DNA of 64,000 bases from Vespa crabro (Eukaryota; Arthropoda; Insecta; Hymenoptera; Vespidae): the NCBI RefSeq assembly GCF_910589235.1, contig NC_060966.1, positions 6,052,320 through 6,116,319 on the forward strand, in the 5' to 3' direction. The notes beneath the pieces are model-generated. The model ran no database searches and was not told the origin of the DNA. It saw nothing but the letters and a program-made list of their open reading frames with translations. The translations under genes were made by a program, and so were the position numbers. This document shows positions 11,294-24,760 of this stretch, piece by piece. The stretch's first letter is position 1; each line of letters starts with the position of its first letter.

Positions 11294-14200
11294 ATGCGAC
11301 CATCATCATCCTTGTCTTCCTCATCATCCTCCTCATATTCAAGACGAGGATCCTGTTCCAACAAGGACTGTACATGTCTACTCTGTCGTGAACTGAAGGA
11401 CTACGAGATGAGCACTACGGTGGAAGTTCAACAGCCTATGGTAGACGGTGCCAACTTTATTCTACGTCGTCCAGTGACGTTCATTAGCCATGAACCAACA
11501 CGAGAATGGCAAGAAACTAGTGAATATGAAAAAACATCGACCTTGGAGGATCCTACTCGAAGGAGATTCGACAAAACTGAAATCGTCATTGGAGTTGGCT
11601 CGAAATCAATGAGGACTATTGATGTTCCTCATAAAACAGTGATTTATTTTGGTGATACCAGTCAAAGGGAAAAAGAGAAAAAGGATTCTACAGAATCTCA
11701 TCAGGATGAGATTCCTTTCAAAAATATCGAAAGAGATGAAAACTCAACGTTAGATAATGTTAAGAAAAGTCATGAGATCGTTGTAAACTTCACTCCTAGT
11801 AGAGAAGACGTATTGAGGATCGAGGAGGACGAAAGCCAGATCGAGGATTATTGGTCCTTGCCCGGGGACACCACTGGGTTCAAGGCTGACTGGAGTTTCG
11901 TTCAGCAATGGCGCCTTAGGGGGTAAATCACGATCGAGTTCAAGACAAATCGTTTCTTCGGAGTAATCTTGTTCTTACGCTCATATTCTTACGCTCATGA
12001 AATCCTCTTGTTTACTTTCGGACATTCTTTGTTTTTCTCTTTTAATCAATAATCAATGAATCATTCTGAAATATTTTGTCGAAAAATTTCTAACTCTCAT
12101 TTCTAGTTCGACTTTGACGATAGTTAACGATGCATAAACAGTTCCTTAGTTCTACTCAGTAGAATTGAAGGAAGATCATTGCGACATAAGTAATATTGCA
12201 AGCGTATCGACGTTCCATTTAGGAATAATTAATCTCAAGTATCTATAATTAACAGTAATGTGTCCTGTTGTAAAGGACGGGTAACTGTAAGATCGACAGC
12301 ATCCGAACTATTCGACTATTCAACGTCTCTCTCGAATCAATTACGAGATATTTCAAGATTCTTAGAAAATGATATCGCATTCGTTCTCTCTTCTCGTTTA
12401 TTGCCTCGAGTTCTAACATAATCGAGTCTTTATTTAAACTTCTAAGAATTATTCCACAAGATGTACATCGCCCTTAATGATGCATCTTTGAATTTCTATT
12501 ATTTCTCTTCCATAAGATTTACCGTTTTAATTGAATTTCATTAATGAAAATATTAACCACGAAAGAATTTTCTTGAATCAAACATGAAATTATTCAATTT
12601 TCTAGTATTTCCACGATGTCGTCTCAGTTCATTTACCTTACCAAACTCGTTCATTCTTCAAACTCGTCTTATTCGAGCATACTCACACGCTACTTTTTCT
12701 CATCATGGAGAAAGTAATTTTTTTATCTGAAATAGCTATTCCACTCCTACGCGATCGTGAAATAGATTAGAACCTGATTAGAAACTTGCTCGGGAATAAA
12801 TATGTATATTTATGAAAATAAAAAGAAGAAGAATAGAAATCATGTAAAAGATGTTATCTCTAAAACGATCTTTTATATTTCCAACGATCAGATGCATACT
12901 TTCGTGGTCCAGCATCTTATCTCCTAGCATCTTTCACGAATGAATCAAATCTGTTGTAAGTTATTTTTGATGGTAATTCTTGAAAAAAGAAAAAAAAAAT
13001 ATATATATATATACATAATTTTATTTATAGAAGACGAACGAAGAAGAAAAGACATTCCTGTATTCCTAACTATGTTAGTTCTAAGCACTAACTCTCTCTT
13101 TCTCCCTTTCTTCTTCTTCTTCTTCTTCTTTTTCTTGTTCCTCTTCTTCCCCCTCTTGTTAAGATAGAAATTTAATGCGAGGCAATTCGAAAACGAATCG
13201 TCGACTGGTCCAGACGGTAATTAACGAGCTGTCCTCCTTCATGGGGTATCAAATATCAATTATTTATCGCCGTTATTCCACGGGCCCGCATATTCCTCGT
13301 TCTTCCGTCGGATTCTGAACTTTCCTTAATATATAGGGTGTTTAAAATTAAATACTACAGAAAACTTTAAAATATGCGCGTGTATGATAAAAAAAAAGAA
13401 AGAGAAAAAAAAGAACTTGATATATTTTTACCTAATTCTTTGAAACACCCTTTTATACGACATATACCCAACGTAATATAAAAAGAAATTCTTATAAATT
13501 AAAATTATTTATTCGTTCTACTTGTCGAGGTAATAATAACACAGATTATAATTATGTTCCTTTAATAGTCCTGGTGGTGGTAGTGGACGTGAAGTATACT
13601 GTCCCCCATATACAAAGGACTTTACAGAAAATCAGTCGAAAAGTGGCGTCCACAATATGGTTCACATGGTCGCGGAGAGGGATACGGATAGCGTTGCGCC
13701 TACTCCGACCCCTCAACATCCTCATCCCTCGCAGCATCACCATCTCAGCTTGCACGAGCTCCGAGTACTTCAGGTATCGTCGTTATATTTTTAATATATT
13801 ATTTAATGATATTATTTTTCTTATATATCTATGTTACATTGTCTAAAATAACATTAAAAAAAAAAAAAAAATAAAATAAAATAACATAAAAAAGAACCCA
13901 CTAAGATCCATTAGATTTGCTTAACTTGTGTGTAACATAAACGTCTAATAAATCATTGTTGAAATGCACATGACAAGACATTAATAATAGCTTTACCTTT
14001 ACGATCGTTTAAAACGTAAAAATCATTGAAAATATCATCGTCATTTGATTTTGCTTCTCTTCTTCATAATGGCGAATAGGACGGTCGGTGTTTAGTCCAA
14101 AGTCGTTGTTGAACGTAACCACGGCTAACAAATCATGGCGGTCGGTTGTAAAAGACGAACGACTTTTGTAGAGGCGACCAGAATGCGCTGGTAATAGCTC

Positions 14201-16619
14201 CTCCGACGAGAATCGATCGTCCGGGCACGCAAGCATGTCGGATACCGGTGGTCATACAAGCAGCAGTTCTCCGCCTCATCGTCATCACAGGTCGCATAGT
14301 CCTCAGCAACTGAACTCTGTACCAGAAGATGATCGACTATCAGCTTCGGTTACCCAAAGAAATGGTAGAAGCAGATCAGGACAGAATCGTAACAGACATC
14401 GAGCTACTCCTGCTAAGGTTTCCCATCTTTTTTCTCATTTCTTTTCTTTTCCTTTCATTCACGAAACATTAACATTTTTAATTAGAATATTTACTATATT
14501 ATACTGTTCGTCTAGAATATATTTTAAAATTAATCTTAACGATATAAAAGTTTCTTTTCTAACGTTGTTATAAATTAGAATCGTCTTGTTTCGATACGAT
14601 AATGATTGGTCCATATCTCTCCTCGCATGTTCTTCTCCCTTTAGGGAGATTCGTATTACGTACGTTCAACGACCTCTTTACAGCTACAGGTACCATGGTC
14701 GGGTTCTGGTCTGGAGGACATAAAATTAGCGATTCAGCAACTAACCATGCGTTCCCACAAGTCTTCCTCGACGTATTCGTCGTTGAGTGGTTCGGAGAGT
14801 TCAGAGCCAGCGGTTAGAAGACTGATGAGACATAGTAGTTTAGAAACGATCAACACTAACGTCACCAGTGCTGACGAATTCGTTTGGGTTGACTCTCATA
14901 ATAGACTGGTCGAGTTGCAGCAACTACCATGGACTCATCATGATGTATTACGAGTATTACAGAATGGTCGTACGAGAGAACACATGGAACAAGTTTCAAT
15001 GGAGACCATTCCTAGACTTTCTTACTTACTTCAACGAGCCTTAGTCAGGATCAGCCGTGAAACTCAACGATTGGCTAAGCCTATTGGTCTTTGTAGCAAA
15101 CATGAAGTCTACAGTGCATTTAAGATCGTTCTTTGTCCAGCTTTAGCAGATTCTTGTACAAAGGTATATATATAAAATTTTCCATTTACATACTGAAATT
15201 AAACTCCAATCATTGACATGTCTTGGTATATTCTCTGATTGCAAGATTCCTTTCAGGATTATATCAGGTAATAATCGTGTTAAAAATCATGTGACTTTGT
15301 TAATTTTTCCTTTTTTTTTCTTTTTTAATTTTTATATAAAAGTGATCAATCTTTGATGATTCATCTTTTATATTTATATATGGATCGTTCGTGAAAATAT
15401 AACACGAAGTTTAAAATAAACTGATCATAACTCTTCCATGTGTAACATAAATCTCACATTCTTCATAGGCTTGTCTACGAGCAGCCGCTATGTTTGCTGT
15501 GTCCGGCGATCAGTTGAAGCAATCGAAGGCATCTCGGTCTGGACTGCAATTACCTGTTGGTCGATTTCTCCGTTGGATGTCGGACGTTAGGCTTGGAAGA
15601 ATGGTGCACGAGTATGCTGCAGTATACCTAACGGCAGGCATCGAAAATCTCTTGGAAGAGATTTTGTTGCAGTGTATGCCGACAGAACCACACACGACTC
15701 TAACTGCTACGATGTTAGAACACGTAATAGCAAACAGTGGTGACTTGTGGGGTCTACTTCAACCTTATGCTCATCTTAATGCTGGCCGCATTGCATCTGG
15801 TATAATAAATTGTTAAAAGATGATGTTCAAATTTTTACTATTTGTTATAAGTACTTTATGTATTTGTTTATTTCTCTGTGAAGATTAGGACTATATTATT
15901 TGTTTGAGTCTAACAAATGTAGAATTATATAGTAATAATTATTATGAGACTATCAGGGTCAATCCAAATGATATAAATAATATATGGAATAATATGTAAT
16001 ATAGTAATAATAATAATAATAACAATAATAGTAATAGTAATAATCTTTTCCTATCTTAGGTGCCCTCGCAATGCCACGTTGGGCTAGCGTGAGCTCACTG
16101 AATTCTTCATCCTCTTCTAGAAGTGGTAAAGAAGCGATAGGATCCACGCTCGAGCCTTCCTTTCTAACAACTTGTGTTGGTTCAATGTCCGAATTGATCG
16201 AGCTTATATCGAAGGTAGCTCAGTCTGGAAGATGTCCAGTACCTTTAACAGCAAAAGCTTTGAATGCTTTGTTCTATTACATGAGATGTTCACAAGTACG
16301 TAAATTTTTCTATTATAAAGATCTTTGAACCTGACGATAATAAATTGCTATGACGATGATCATTCGTCTTTTCAGCTTGAACATGGCGAGAGAGGTTCAG
16401 GAATACAAGAGTTAGCTTACGAGAGAGCCTATGTCGTTCTTCCACCTTTGATCGAGTGGTTACGTATAGCAGCAGCTCATGCCGAGCATCGACATGCTCT
16501 TGCCGTCGATCAGGATGACATTAATCAAGCAGCAAGATTGCTTTTACCTGGCGTCGACTGTCCGGTTAGACCGATATGGTAAGTTCTTTTTTCTTCCTCT
16601 TCTTATTCTTCTTTTTTTT

Positions 16620-16666
<47 letters not shown>

Positions 16667-19094
16667 AAACTACCATAGATGCAAATATACATAGGATATT
16701 TGTGAATTAAAAATTTAGACATATAGGCGAACTTCCTTCGAATTATTATATTGAAATATGAAGAAAGAGTTTAATATTCCTCATCGACGATAATTAAAAA
16801 ACTTCAGTTCCGAGGAAATCACAGTTTGCTCGAAACGTATCGACGACTCCGAGTACGTTCGTCTCTTGACCACGGACATGGCTTTCAAGATGTTAACCAG
16901 TGGTCGAGAGGAGCTCATAGCACAGGCGATGCCATTGTTACCATCGACGAAAATCAACACCGTCAACGATAGTGGTTTTACCGCATTGATGTTGGCCTGT
17001 ATCAATGGTGACGAGCAAGCTGTAGCAGCTTTGTTAGATGCTGGAGCAGATTTAAATATCGAGAGTCCACCTCCAAGTACTAGTCAATCGTCTAGCAGCC
17101 CATCGAAAGTATCCAGTTCTACGAGTACAGCTATCGTTAGAAGTCCTGTTAATCAATCGGTGATAACAACACCAAGCAAAAATGGTTCAGCTCCGTCACC
17201 AGGCGGTACTCCTTGCGGTAACTCGAATAACGCATATTACGTTCAAACGGGATTCAATGCTGAAACGCAACACTGGACTGCCCTGACCTATACAGCTTTG
17301 CTAGGTCATTGTAATATCGCTAGAATGTTGCTGGAGAGAGGAGCAGCTGTAGAGGGTGGTGCAAAAGTCAGTGAAGATAAGTGTACTGTTACCCCGTTAC
17401 AAGCTGCTACTGCATCAGGCAACAACGAGATGGTTGCTTTGCTCTTAGCTCATAGTGCACAACCGTTCTTGTCTACCTTGATAAAAGACTCGTTTTCTTA
17501 CACTGGTTCGGCTCAACGAGGTTGCTACAGGTAACAGCTTTCTAAACTCTCATAAAATTACTTTTGATACGACGGAAATTTTTAATCTACTGGCTATGAG
17601 ATATGACTACAAATAGCTTTTATCACAGTGCAGTATCGGTGGCAACGGCGCACGGTCAAAGAAATTGTCTTCATCAATTACTATCTCATCCATTGAACTT
17701 CTCAGCAAAACGTGGAGAAAAAGAAATCTTATCTTTGGAGGAGATACTAGCGGAAGGTAATGCTAGTACCAATCCTCAGCAACAAACCGTAGATGGTAAA
17801 AGTGGTCACAGAGAGGGTAAAGAACCAGTGTTTAACAAATTACAAACGAAGGCACTTCAGGAAGCAATGTATCATAGTGCTGAAAGCAATCATTTAGGTA
17901 AAAACAAACGAACTTTTTTTTTACTAGAGCATAGACAGTATGACAAGTGATAAATAAACATTATCCTTCGTTATCCTAGACATTACTATGGAACTTCGTG
18001 GGCTAAAAGTAGGATGGACGTTACATTGTTGGATGCACAGTCTTGCCACTGCTCATGAAATGAGAATAGATTCGGTCATAGATCAATTGCTTCAAGATTT
18101 TCTACAAGTTTGTCCTGATGATTACTCAACGCAATTCGTACAAGAATGTTTACCACTTTTGTTCAACATATTTCGTTATAGCAAGGTATATTCAAAAATA
18201 AAGTTATCAGCAACAGCAAAGTATATTAATTATTGAAACTCTCATATTTATAGAAGGAAGGAACAACGCTTCTACTTGCTGATATCTTTTGCACATGTTT
18301 TGGTTGGGAACCAATCAAACCAATCAGAGATACCACACTATCAAGTGGCTCAAGAATCGATCCAAAATTTGTTAACAATCCTGAACTAAGTGACGTACAA
18401 TTTAGAGTCGAAGGCAGGGTCTTTTATGGGCATAAAATCGTTCTGGTAACATCATCTCCAAGATTTAGGAATATGTTAAGTTCAAAATTATGTGAGGGCA
18501 ATCCTCCTATCGTACAAATCAATGATATTAGATATCACATCTTCCAAGTAAGTAAACGATTATTTTTTATCGCATAAACATACTTGTTAAATAATTAATA
18601 TTGTCGCCGTTGATGTTACAGATGGTCATGGAATTTCTTTATCACGGGGGATGCGCAACTTTGGAAGTTAATCAGAGTGATGTTTTAGAATTAATGGCAG
18701 CTGCTAATTTCTTTCAACTTGATGGTTTATTAAGATATTGCGAGGCTCAATGTTCAGCAATGGTCGATTTAGATAATATTGTTTCTATGTATATTCATGC
18801 CAAGGTATACGTATTATTAAACATTGTTGATATCATAAAAAAGAAATACATTAATTAAACTATACAATTACAATCGATTGTTTGCAGGTTTATAATGCGG
18901 CACAACTCTTAGAATATTGTCAAGGATTTTTATTACAAAATATGGTTGCACTATTAACTTATGATGACTCCGTTAAACGTTTATTGTTTGCTAAAAAATT
19001 ACCAAATCATGATGTTCTAGCAGGCCTTTTACTTACTTTGCAAGCAAGGATAAAGGCAAGAAGATCTCAACAACAAAATAAGATTAAAACGTAG
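11294..19094 (+). CDS. Ankyrin-repeat and BTB/POZ protein, ABTB2/ABTB3 (BTBD11) family
   Basis: Thirteen coding exons join with consistent phase: 11294-11922, 13569-13773, 14172-14417, 14645-15163, 15469-15799, 16060-16295, 16376-16578, 16808-17530, 17629-17897, 17980-18185, 18254-18547, 18622-18804 and 18888-19094. They total 4251 nt, or 1416 residues, against roughly 1000-1100 in vertebrate homologues; the extra length is the Ser/His-rich N-terminus. A histone-fold-like segment lies at about 534-640 (SGLQLPVGRFLRW, HEYAAVYLTAGIENLLEE). Ankyrin repeats start near 843 (SGFTALMLACINGDEQAV, TALLGHCNIARMLLERGA, TPLQAATASGNNEMVALLL). The BTB domain is at about 1214-1320 (LSDVQFRVEGRVFYGHKIVL). 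ATG 11294 is the first after an in-frame TGA (11279). The family is linked to protein scaffolding and, for BTBD11, to synapses. Uncertain points are the acceptor at 14172 and the choice of first exon. Confidence 0.88.
13335..13451. mobile_element. Possible small inverted-repeat element (weak)
   Basis: The segment begins agggtgttt (13335-13343) and ends with the reverse complement aaacaccct (13443-13451), and there is a little further imperfect pairing inside. It sits in the intron between the first two exons of the BTB-ankyrin gene and encodes nothing. TA dinucleotides lie close outside both ends but not at symmetric positions, so a Tc1/mariner-type target duplication is not clean. It could be a decayed MITE or chance. 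Confidence 0.3.
16622..16665. repeat. Poly(T) tract of 44 bases in an intron
   Basis: An uninterrupted T run sits about 45 bp after the donor (16579) of the seventh coding exon of the BTB-ankyrin gene. The acceptor of the next exon is at 16807, well downstream, so the run is not the polypyrimidine tract itself. Long homopolymers such as this are length-polymorphic and error-prone in assembly. Confidence 0.85.
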
Positions 19095-21961
19095 AACGTT
19101 TTTAATTCGCCAAGCAAAATGCACGGGAAAGTAACGTAAGTAGCAATTAAAAGAAAAAAAAAAAAAAAAAGAAAAATGGAAAAAAAAGGAAAAAAAATTA
19201 GATTCATTCAAATAACTCTTATAAACATATTGTAATTACGATATCATATATATAATTTTAAATATTAATTACTTGAAATGTATATTATATGTATATATCA
19301 CGTAAAAAATAGAACAATGCTTTCAACAATTGATAAACAAACAGATCGAACGAAGTTAAACTGCCTTTATCGATTAAGCAATTAAATTTTACATTTAAAA
19401 AGTTGAAATTGACATTGATTATATTTTTAATTTATTTTTTAACAATAATATTTTGTTAACAATCCAAGACGAAAGTTCCTGTATTTGCGTCGCTACTTAC
19501 TGTACGACATTTATAATACATTTTTCATTAATATATTTATTTTCTAAAAAGAAAAGATATTAAACACTGATTGCAAATATTATTTAATAGAATGTTATAA
19601 AATAATAAGATTTACTCGAGATAAATAACATATTATATACTTGTATAAATGATATAAATATTAAGATTCTTATCTTATGTTTGTTAAAGTAAATACTTAT
19701 TGAAAAATAAAAATTTAATTAAATTGACATAAAACGAAAATAAACAACGAATATTATCATTGTTAAAGTGCTATTTATTTAGAATGTCAATGAATATCTA
19801 TATGTACAATATGTAGATTATAATCCTAATGATAATGTAATTGCTGGATTTTTGGATTGTGGAATGCCTATAATATAATTATATATGAATCAAGTTGATT
19901 TTCAAAAAGGGACTATCTCAATCAACCATAATTGATTCTATAGCCTTATATATGATAAATACATAACATTCAATAAATTCAAAATCTTCTTGTATTCTCT
20001 TTCTCTCAATGTATAACTCGAAATTGAATTTAAAAAAAAAAAAAAAAAAAAAAAGGAAAAAAAAATAATGAGTTACGATTTTCTTGAGTTAACATAAGTC
20101 TGAATATACGTGTGTGTGCGCGTGCGTGCATACGTGTGTGTTTGTGTTTGATATATCTTAAGCACTGTACAAAACCAGCAAACATAAAGTTATCTAATTG
20201 AAAGAAGCCTCAAGTAACAAGTGCTAACAGAACAACGTAACAACTCGAGGAAATCGTAGATAAAAACTGAGTATATAAATAAACATAAATAATACATATA
20301 TTGAGACAAATGTTAAATAATTAATGTAAACATCTCTAAATCAATGATTATTAAGTAATTAGTATAGATTTTATACTATACAATTTTATAATCATGCACA
20401 GAGTGAAGTAAGTATTCAAATAAATGGCATTAACTATCATGGCTCTTCATTAATAATAAATATGTCATGTTGAATAATTTACATATACATATATATGTAT
20501 ATATATATATAATGTATTATATACTAAAATATAATCATAATATATATGCATATATATACATATATATACATGTATATATTTATATATATATATACACATA
20601 CACATACATATATATAAGTTAATCTATTGAATATGCATTATTAAATTCTGAAAAATATCTTTTTAGTAAAATAAAAATATATTTTTAGTACTTGATAGAT
20701 AACGAGTAATGAATAACTGACTTTGATATAAATAAGAACGATCAATCACATTATTGTGTCCGACATAATGGCACAAAAATTAAATAAAAGATTAATATGT
20801 TTTAGCATATAACTTTCAATGATAGATAAACAATGTGTAATTCTTCACCTTTAATCTATTAAATAAGCTCATTATTCTTCCTTTTATATATTAACATTGC
20901 GAATATGATATACTTTTCATGAGAATGTATTAACGAGACTACTAATACATTTTAATATCTGTCCAATGAATACTCAATGTATTTCTTTCTTAAAATTGCA
21001 TTATATACAACTTTGCAATAGCTAAAGTGACGATTATAAAAACTTCTACTAAAAATATCTCTAGGCTTCAGCAGATTTGCAAAAATATATGGTAAAACGA
21101 TTTAATAGATTAGAACAAGATTTGTTTAATATATTTGCTCTCTTTGTCATTTTTTATACGGTATATTGAGTAGAAAAGAAAAAAGCCGTATAAAATTCTT
21201 TAAAGAATAAAGTAATAGTTATTTAATTAGGAAAATAATAAAATATATTAGTTCAGAGCAATATCAGCAAATTTTAATCCATTGCCTTAACAAAGGATAC
21301 AAATTGTTATAAAATCTGAAGTCACAAAACAATGCTAACATTTTTTTATAAACTTTATGCATATTGAATACTTTCAGCAGCAGAAATGCCACACAACGCT
21401 TATCTTTATATTCAAGATTAGTAAAAAATATAAAGATAATAAAATAAAGACCAGGCAAAGCACGAACGAATGTGTACTATAAAAATGACATACACGATTA
21501 TTATATAGGCTTTAAAATACAATATGTTTTTCGAAGTTATTGTGTCAATTTTTAGAAGCTTCTGGATAAAATTGTATAAGTGCTCTCTAACTATTTATAC
21601 TGCTGGGGTAGCAATTTTAATTTTAATAATGAACTATATTACTCTTAATATAATTGAAAATAAAGATACATTGAGAGCACAACGGTATAATAGAATTTAT
21701 GTGCCTTTATGTGTAGTATTAACAAATATTTTATGAATTCAAGAATAAACAAAGTTTCTCTCATATATTCAAAATATACATTAATTCCTTTACGAGCATA
21801 TACAAAACAAGTCTCTATTCTCTTTCCAGTTCAAATTCAAGTATATAAAATACCAAAATTATAATAGCAACTTTAATATAGCAGCATTTCTAAAAATTGT
21901 ATATAATAGATTGAGACAGCCCTTTTTGATACACTCTTGTCACCTATATTAGTTAGAAGCG
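19095..21961. other. Convergent 3' region of the BTB-ankyrin gene and syntaxin-7
   Basis: No coding exon is seen between the stop of the BTB-ankyrin gene (19094, +) and the stop of syntaxin-7 (21962, -). The sequence is very AT-rich with TA/CA microsatellites at 20480-20620 and several AATAAA-type signals in both directions, as expected for two long, possibly overlapping 3'UTRs. A 70-codon frame at 21524-21736 shows no support as a gene. Confidence 0.6.
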
Positions 21962-23609
21962 CTAACTTAATTTAGTGACTAGAATAATAATTAATACAAT
22001 GACGACTATTATTGCAAGTAACAACAAAAGATAAACTTTTCGACGAAACTTGCTTTGGTAATTACTTCCCTTAACTAATTCTTGTGCTCCCAATTCAACA
22101 TTACCATATACATTCTCTATATGGTTATCAACAGTGTCTGGAAAATAATGCGAACAATTTAATGAATTACTGAATTAATATTTACATTTGACATAAATCA
22201 TAAACGAAATCAACTAATATAGAACATGTCTTTTTTTTTTTCTTTTTCTTTTTTCTAAACAAGATAAATTGATTATTAAGTCGACTTAAAATTGATTCAA
22301 AAAGAACGAAAAAAAAAAAAGAAAAAAAAAAAAAATACATACTGATAGTCTCTCCTTGTTGATATGTCAATGCTGCTAGTTCCCGCATAATTTGATTTAC
22401 ATCCAATATTTTTTCCTCAATGTTCTTTATCCTGTCTTCTCTCTCGAGCAGTAAACCTTGTTGAAACTCAAGTGTTCTAAGCAAGACACAAAAAAATCGA
22501 CTTTACACATCCTTATCTTTAATAAATGGAAAAAAGTATTTTATAATCTCAAAATACCTTAAAAATGACTTACCATACACTCAAGTGCATTTTATAGCTT
22601 GCTCTTTATACAAATAATACATGATGGAATTACTTAATCTTTCACTGAAATTTTAAATTTAATCTATTTTCATATTTCTGCTATAAAATCCACAAACTAT
22701 GACTACTTCATGAAAATTTGTTTAAAAAGTCCTACAGAGACATAATATTTGTGCAACTACATAACAATAGTTTTTATAAGAGATTGAAAAACTATTATCA
22801 TTATACAAAACATAGAATGTAATAGAACTGGTTTTACCTTCACTAATTAAAAGTACAAGTAACTAGAGCCTTTCAAGGTCATAATAACCTTTAAAATTGA
22901 AAAAAAAAAAAAATATATCACATTCAAACCTTTGTGTTGCTCTGCGCTCGTCATCTTGAATTTGAAGCAAACTTTGTCTTTCTCCTTCATCATCTCCTTC
23001 AGAAGCATTTTCTAAATTACTTGTAGTCAAAATATGTCTCTTCACTTTTTCAGCAATTGACTGCAAAAAGTGTATTATGTTAAATAAGAATCAATTGATA
23101 TATTACAGAATTTGATAGTACTATTTTAAACATAATAAAACGCTTTATACCCTTTGCATAGTAGAATATCGTTGTAATGCATCTTTAAAATCGGTTGTTA
23201 ACTTTTCAATTTGCAATTTCTGTTGTTTGTCTCCTCGCCTCATCAATACAGTAAGTCTTGCAATATCTTTGCTTGTTTGAGTTACAACTTGATTTGTGCT
23301 GTCTTGTGTTTCGTGTCTAAGAAGCAATGATAAATAAATAATTATGAATTATGATATATATGTATATATCAGGAAGATGTAGTAAAATTACAAATTTATT
23401 ACATACACTTTATCCCTGAGTCCTGCACTATCTTTATTTGTCCCAATGTTCTTATATGCACGTTCAAGCGTTCTCCAGTTTGTATTAATAGTATATATAT
23501 TAGTGGTTATATTTTCACTGAGATTATAAAGTTCAGTAGGACTAAATCCTACATCAGGTACATCTGTCCGCTGGTCTGTGGACCCATAAGTTTGAGAACT
23601 GTGAGCCAT
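21962..23609 (-). CDS. Stx7: Syntaxin-7-like endosomal Qa-SNARE
   Basis: The coding exons, in transcript order, are complement 23609-23407, 23316-23151, 23060-22930, 22476-22343 and 22137-21962, totalling 810 nt (269 residues; human STX7 is 261). An N-terminal Habc-type region (FSPTELYNLSENITTNIYTINTNWRTLE onward in pieces) covers roughly 20-125. The SNARE motif is at about 176-238 with the zero-layer glutamine in TYQQGETI. A C-terminal transmembrane anchor (about 245-265, LLLLAIIVVIVLIII) follows the basic FRRK and ends LVTKLS. Syntaxin-7 drives homotypic and heterotypic fusion at late endosomes and lysosomes; the Drosophila counterpart is Avalanche. The ATG lies one base inside its exon, so a 5'UTR exon must exist. 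Family assignment is firm; syntaxin-7 versus -12 is not resolved. Confidence 0.9.
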
Positions 23610-23910
23610 TCTGTAATAAAAGAAACTTATTATAACAAAATTTCTCAATACGACAATTAATGTATTAGTTGGACACACATATGTAGATATATAATTATAT
23701 ATACATAGAACTTTTCCTATTAAAAATTTTCATGTTATGAGTAATACAAACTATTCCACAGACTATCTATCCATTTAAGGACAAAGGTTAATTATTTGTT
23801 GTCATAATAGTCCATTAATGAATACAATATATTATAGCTATAGCATTTACATTCAAGGTCATTAGAAAAAAGAAAATATATACATAAATTTTATTATTTT
23901 ATTGTCACAT

Positions 23911-24046
<136 letters not shown>

Positions 24047-24052
24047 ACGCTT

Positions 24053-24091
<39 letters not shown>

Positions 24092-24553
24092 CATATATTC
24101 ATTAACGATATATATATATATCATTAATAAAATTAATCATTGCAAAGAAATGTAAAAGAATTGAGAGGTCAAATTATTACATTATACGAATTAATGGATC
24201 AAATAGAATCTCTTAGAAATGAATAATTATAAATTAATATATGTATATAATATGTATATGTATATATATATAAACAATATTTAAATATATTGAAGAAATA
24301 TATCGATTGTTCATCCAGCTTTGCAAAATTAAAAAAATGATTTTACGATGCCTGCATTGATTTTTTATACGAAACTTGTTGTAGTAGAAAGATTATTTTT
24401 TTTGTAGAATATCGCCATAATAAATAATTTTTAACTACACATAGAAACAATAGTACACGACAAACTAATACTCGCGTTAGACAGATTAAATTAGTATTTA
24501 TTAGAACTTATAAATAATTGTCGAGGATGAGAGACGAATAATATCGAACATAC

Positions 24554-24760
24554 CTGAGTAGATTTATCACAGATATTCTTAATATCTAGATATAGAAATT
24601 GTCCTGTTGTTTTACATTTAAAAAAAAACCGAGAGAGTTATCTCCGCGTACCGAACTTGGAAAATGACAGTTGCCTAAACGATCTAATGCACCGCCCATG
24701 TGACAATAGCCCCTTTGTATCCGAGAGACGTGAATATATTCAAGGAGCTGTTTTACCGTC
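24554..24760 (-). other. Probable 5'UTR exon and promoter area of syntaxin-7
   Basis: On the minus strand the sequence ...ctactcag|gtatgt gives a strong donor just below 24554. The first coding exon of syntaxin-7 has an acceptor (tttattacag) directly before its ATG, so an upstream non-coding exon is required and this is the best candidate. The upstream boundary is a guess. A GC-box-like gggcgg lies near 24700 on the minus strand. Confidence 0.45.

Noticed and set aside
21524..21736. 70-codon hydrophobic frame between two convergent genes
   Set aside because: AT-rich 3'UTR DNA readily yields Ile/Leu-rich frames; there is no start context or homology to support it.
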